Assembly: GCA_030052355.1 (NCBI GenBank)
Contig: JASIGS010000085.1
Coordinates: 1 to 7,484, forward strand
Direction of reading: 5' to 3'
DNA from: Streptosporangiaceae bacterium
GTDB taxonomy: Bacteria > Actinomycetota > Actinomycetes > Streptosporangiales > Streptosporangiaceae
Length of the DNA stretch: 7,484 nt
The translations under genes and the position numbers were made by a program. Positions 5,321-7,484 of the stretch are shown here, piece by piece. How positions within the stretch are numbered: position 1 is the first letter of the stretch; every line of letters begins with the position of its first letter. The notes beneath the pieces are model-generated. The model made no database searches and had not been told where the DNA came from. It saw nothing but the letters and a program-made list of their open reading frames with translations.

Positions 5321-5362
5321 CGGCATGCCCGGACCACCGGGCCACGCAGAAGGAGCCCTCGG
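5307..5362 (+). promoter_or_regulatory. Riboswitch expression platform: SD-sequestering hairpin
   Basis: CCGAGGGCTC (5307-5316) is the exact complement of GAGCCCTCGG (5353-5362). The right arm covers the last three bases of the Shine-Dalgarno AAGGAG (5350-5355) and the whole spacer up to the small-ORF ATG. Inside the loop is a second perfect hairpin, GCCCGG-ACCA-CCGGGC (5327-5342). The left arm overlaps the 3' strand of the aptamer and its P0 helix, so the two folds exclude each other. The simplest reading is a translational ON switch: ligand holds the aptamer strand and frees the ribosome site. There is no U-tract, so transcription termination is unlikely. Confidence 0.7.
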
Positions 5363-5419
5363 ATGCACGATGCCCAGCCCGCCTACAGCGGGCGCGCAAC
5401 CAGCCAGGTGCGCCCGTGA
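5363..5419 (+). CDS. 18-codon small ORF, translationally coupled to the EamA gene
   Basis: ATG 5363 is preceded at 7 nt by AAGGAG (5350-5355), the best ribosome site in this region. The ORF encodes MHDAQPAYSGRATSQVRP and stops at TGA 5417-5419, which overlaps the transporter's GTG (5416-5418) as GTGA. The transporter start itself has only a modest AGGTG 5 nt upstream, so ribosomes ending here could reinitiate on it. I recognise no peptide family. It could be purely a coupling device that lets a riboswitch located upstream control the transporter, or a leader peptide. Confidence 0.6.
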   Translation: MHDAQPAYSGRATSQVRP

Positions 5420-6270
5420 CCGCCCAGCCGCAGTTGACCCCGGACGTCATCGCGGTCGTCATCGGCGCCGGCGCACTGCACGCAACCTGGAACGCCATCA
5501 CGAAGCAGTCAGCCGACCGGCTGGTCGTGTTCGGCTGGCTCAGCATTGCCGCAACCGTCGGCGGCGGCCTGATTCTCGCCCTCACCGGCCTGCCCGACCG
5601 CGCAGCGATCGGGTTTGCCGTCACGTCAGCCGTGATCCACGTGGCATATGACCTGGCGCTGATGAACTCGTACCGCCTCGGCTCCTTTAGCCAGACCTAC
5701 CCGATAGCGAGGGGAACGTCACCGCTAGTCGTCGCGGCCGGAGCGTTCCTGATCGCGCACGAGGAACTCAGCCCCGCAGCGCTGACAGGCGTGATCACGC
5801 TCGCCGCCGGACTGATGAGCCTGGCATTCTCCGCCGGCAGGCTCAGCCGTGACGACCTGCCGGCGGTCGGCGCTGCCGTGCTCACCGGGCTCATCATCGC
5901 GGCCTACACGATCGTGGACGGGCTCGGCGTGCGCCGCTCTGGCGATCCCTGGGCGTACGCGGGTTTGCTGTTCCTTCTCCAGGGCCCGCCGGTCGCCTTC
6001 GTGGCGGCGATCCGGCGGCCTGCTTCCGTCTGGCGAGACATTACGACGATGGCGAGGGGGTTGCTGGCCGGGCTGCTCTCGCTGGCCGCCTACGGCATCG
6101 TGCTTTGGGCCCAGACACGCGCGCCGCTCGCCGAGGTGGCGGCGATCCGGGAGACGAGCGTGGTCTTTGCGGCCGTGATCGGCGTGGCTGCTTTCGGTGA
6201 GAATCTCGGGCGACGCAGGGTCGCGGCCGCGGTGGTGATCGCGACCGGGATCGTGCTGATCGGCCTGTAA
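5416..6270 (+). CDS. EamA/DMT-superfamily membrane transporter
   Basis: The protein has 284 residues, the usual size of ten-helix drug/metabolite transporters made of two EamA repeats. Repeat 1 starts at about residue 10 (VIAVVIGAGALHATWNAITK) and includes YPIARGTSPLVVAAGAF (95-111). Repeat 2 starts at about 147 and includes AEVAAIRETSVVFAAVIGVAAFGE (239-262). Almost all remaining residues are hydrophobic, with short charged turns, as expected for an inner-membrane carrier. Family members export amino acids, metabolites or drugs, and no substrate-specific motif is recognised. The GTG at 5416 is the only reasonable start in this frame and overlaps the stop of the upstream small ORF. The riboswitch context suggests expression in response to a small metabolite, which may be the exported compound or a metabolic signal related to it. 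Confidence 0.9.
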   Translation: MTAQPQLTPDVIAVVIGAGALHATWNAITKQSADRLVVFGWLSIAATVGGGLILALTGLPDRAAIGFAVTSAVIHVAYDLALMNSYRLGSFSQTYPIARGTSPLVVAAGAFLIAHEELSPAALTGVITLAAGLMSLAFSAGRLSRDDLPAVGAAVLTGLIIAAYTIVDGLGVRRSGDPWAYAGLLFLLQGPPVAFVAAIRRPASVWRDITTMARGLLAGLLSLAAYGIVLWAQTRAPLAEVAAIRETSVVFAAVIGVAAFGENLGRRRVAAAVVIATGIVLIGL

Positions 6271-6281
6271 ACCGGTCGCGA
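6239..6281 (+). terminator. 10-bp inverted repeat across the EamA stop codon
   Basis: TCGCGACCGG (6239-6248) and CCGGTCGCGA (6272-6281) are exact complements flanking a 23-nt loop that contains the TAA stop and two GATC tetramers. It lies between two tail-to-tail genes, a sensible position for a terminator or mRNA-stabilising hairpin. It has no T-tract, so the role is inferred. Confidence 0.4.
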
Positions 6282-6315
6282 CCCGCGCGCCTTGCCTGCT
6301 CGCCTGCCGATCCGG

Positions 6316-7104
6316 CTATGTCACGTCCCGGCGGACCGTGGTCCGCGCGGCGAGCAGCGAGATGACGAGTGCCAGGCCGGCCAGCAGCGCAGCCGCGGCG
6401 ACGAACGGCAGTGGCTGGCCGCCACTGACCTTGTGAGCGGCCCCGAATGCCGCGCCGCCGAGCGACGTGCCGGCGAGCGTCGTCGCGCTCGTGTACGGCA
6501 AATAGGGACGCACCGACTCGAAGAGGCCACCCACGACCGACTCCACGATGATGGCCCACGCGAAGATGCCGATGACGGCGCCGATCTGCGACCGGACCAG
6601 GGACCCGATGGCCACGCCAACGGCACCGAGTAGCGCGGCGCCGAGCACCGCGCCGGCGACGTGCCCGACCAGGGCTCCGGTTCCGAGCGCAAGGCGGTCG
6701 TGCCTCGCCGCCGCGAACGCCACCCCGACAGCCGTCGAAATGAGCCCCGCAACCAGCCCGAACACCGTGCCCGCTGCCGCCGCGGCGATCGCCTTGGCCG
6801 CCAGCACCCTGGTTCGTCGCGGGGTGGCCAGGTAGGTCAGCGTGGCGGTGGAGTGGCGGAACTCCCCGGTAGCGATCATGGCGCCGAGCACCGCGGCCAT
6901 CAGCATGGCGAATCCGGTGACCGTGGTGACGGTGCGAAGCCCTACCGCGGTCGAGATCGAGGGGACGCCGCTGGTGCTGTTGCCGGCCCGGCTGGCTTCG
7001 AGCACGGCGAACAGGGCGCTCAGGCCGGCGGCGGTCGCCAGCAGGCCGTAACTCATGCGCATGGTACGGATCTTGAGAAGCTCGGCACGAATGAGCACGA
7101 TCAT
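6316..7104 (-). CDS. ABC-2 type transporter permease subunit
   Basis: The protein has 262 residues with six predicted membrane spans at about 19-36, 58-80, 104-132, 146-168, 174-194 and 233-252. A cytoplasmic N-terminus (MIVLIRAELLKIRTMR) and the GEFRHSTATLTYLATPRRTRVLAAK segment (80-104) after span 2 are typical of ABC-2 permeases of the BcrB/NatB kind. The start is ATG at 7104-7102, with AGGA 6 nt upstream. It overlaps the TGA of the ATPase gene as ATGA, so the two are translationally coupled. The frame is open further upstream, but that stretch is antisense-phase noise over the ATPase gene. Expected role: membrane pore of an exporter for peptide, lipid, antibiotic or ions; the substrate is unknown. 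Confidence 0.92.
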   Translation of the reverse strand: MIVLIRAELLKIRTMRMSYGLLATAAGLSALFAVLEASRAGNSTSGVPSISTAVGLRTVTTVTGFAMLMAAVLGAMIATGEFRHSTATLTYLATPRRTRVLAAKAIAAAAAGTVFGLVAGLISTAVGVAFAAARHDRLALGTGALVGHVAGAVLGAALLGAVGVAIGSLVRSQIGAVIGIFAWAIIVESVVGGLFESVRPYLPYTSATTLAGTSLGGAAFGAAHKVSGGQPLPFVAAAALLAGLALVISLLAARTTVRRDVT

Positions 7105-7484
7105 GGCTTGTCCTGAAGTTGCTCGCGGTCGGTTGTCAGGTGCATGTAGAAGTCTTCGAGATCGGAGACTCCGGAGAGGCTGGTCTCCGAGATCAGCCGA
7201 CCCCGCTCGAGGATCACGACGCTGTCCACTGTCTGCGCCACCTCGGCCAGGATGTGGCTGGACATCAGCACCGTGCACCCGTCGGCGGCGAGGTCGCGGA
7301 GAAGCCGGCGGAGCCACCGGACGCCCTCGGGGTCGAGGCCGTTCGCCGGCTCGTCGAGGATCAGGATCTCCGGGTCGCACAGCATCGCCGTCGCGAGCGC
7401 GAGCCGCTGGCGCATGCCGAGCGAGAACTTGCCGACCCGGCGCTGCGCGGCCCACGTCAGGTCGACGACGTCGAGTACCTCGTC
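7101..7484 (-). CDS. ABC transporter ATP-binding protein (N-terminal part outside window)
   Basis: The frame is open from the right edge (7484) to the TGA at 7103-7101, giving the C-terminal 127 residues. Seen, numbered from the first visible residue: signature loop FSLGMRQRLALA (20-31), Walker B ILILDE (40-45), D-loop NGLDPEG (48-54) and switch His77 in SSHILAE. A short C-terminal extension follows, ending LEDFYMHLTTDREQLQDKP. Walker A and the Q-loop would lie outside the window. SLGMRQ in place of LSGGQ is the usual form in ABC-2/BcrA-NatA-type exporter ATPases. It partners the overlapping permease. An internal ATG at 7415 should not be taken as the start, because the signature loop is incomplete without the residues before it. 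Confidence 0.93.
   Translation of the reverse strand, partial: DEVLDVVDLTWAAQRRVGKFSLGMRQRLALATAMLCDPEILILDEPANGLDPEGVRWLRRLLRDLAADGCTVLMSSHILAEVAQTVDSVVILERGRLISETSLSGVSDLEDFYMHLTTDREQLQDKP

Noticed and set aside
5325..5651. Frame-3 ORF of 108 codons over the leader and transporter start
   Set aside because: Its product is Arg/Pro-rich with no domain, and it overlaps the transporter, whose membrane-protein composition is clear.
7105..7455. N-terminal extension of the permease frame to 7455
   Set aside because: The extension would overlap the ATPase coding sequence throughout and is Arg/Pro-rich. The ATG at 7104 has a ribosome site, an ATGA overlap and a typical ABC-2 N-terminus.

Overview
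The window is high-GC DNA (about 70% by eye) with GTG starts, dense gene packing, poor Shine-Dalgarno use at several starts and protein families typical of Actinobacteria, probably a Streptomyces-like or other filamentous actinomycete. No rRNA, tRNA, IS element or CRISPR array was seen. It reads as ordinary chromosome with several small regulated cassettes.

Layout. (1) At 1-825 (+) is the nearly complete 3' part of a proline-iminopeptidase-like alpha/beta hydrolase. It converges on a clear SoxR regulator (848-1306, -). (2) Across a short intergenic region that carries a near-canonical SoxR box, soxR diverges from a split transketolase: N-terminal TPP-binding subunit 1364-2095 and C-terminal subunit 2105-3001. 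A monoamine-oxidase-like flavoenzyme (3122-4474) follows on the same strand. The box sits in a 19-bp promoter spacer, the geometry of MerR-family activation, so SoxR probably controls the transketolase pair and perhaps the oxidase. (3) A GNAT acetyltransferase (4493-5050, -) converges on the oxidase gene. (4) At 5051-5415 is a 365-bp regulatory region. It holds a perfect 28-bp dyad, a plausible promoter, a ykkC-family riboswitch whose conserved core looks like subtype 2 (the ppGpp/PRPP/nucleotide group) rather than guanidine-I, an SD-sequestering hairpin, and an 18-codon small ORF. The stop of that small ORF overlaps the GTG start of an EamA/DMT transporter (5416-6270). (5) On the minus strand, converging on the transporter, is an ABC exporter: an ABC-2 permease (6316-7104) coupled by ATGA overlap to the C-terminal part of its ATPase, which runs off the right edge.

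How the genes may work together. The SoxR-transketolase-amine oxidase group is the most coherent metabolic cassette. The oxidase would turn an amine into an aldehyde plus H2O2, and a transketolase uses aldehydes as two-carbon acceptors, but any link between these steps is inference. The riboswitch-small ORF-EamA unit is the most tightly argued regulatory system. Ligand-bound aptamer folding and sequestration of the small ORF's Shine-Dalgarno use the same strand, and the transporter start is positioned for translational coupling. The aptamer class is a call from memory of consensus sequences, and the ligand is not established.
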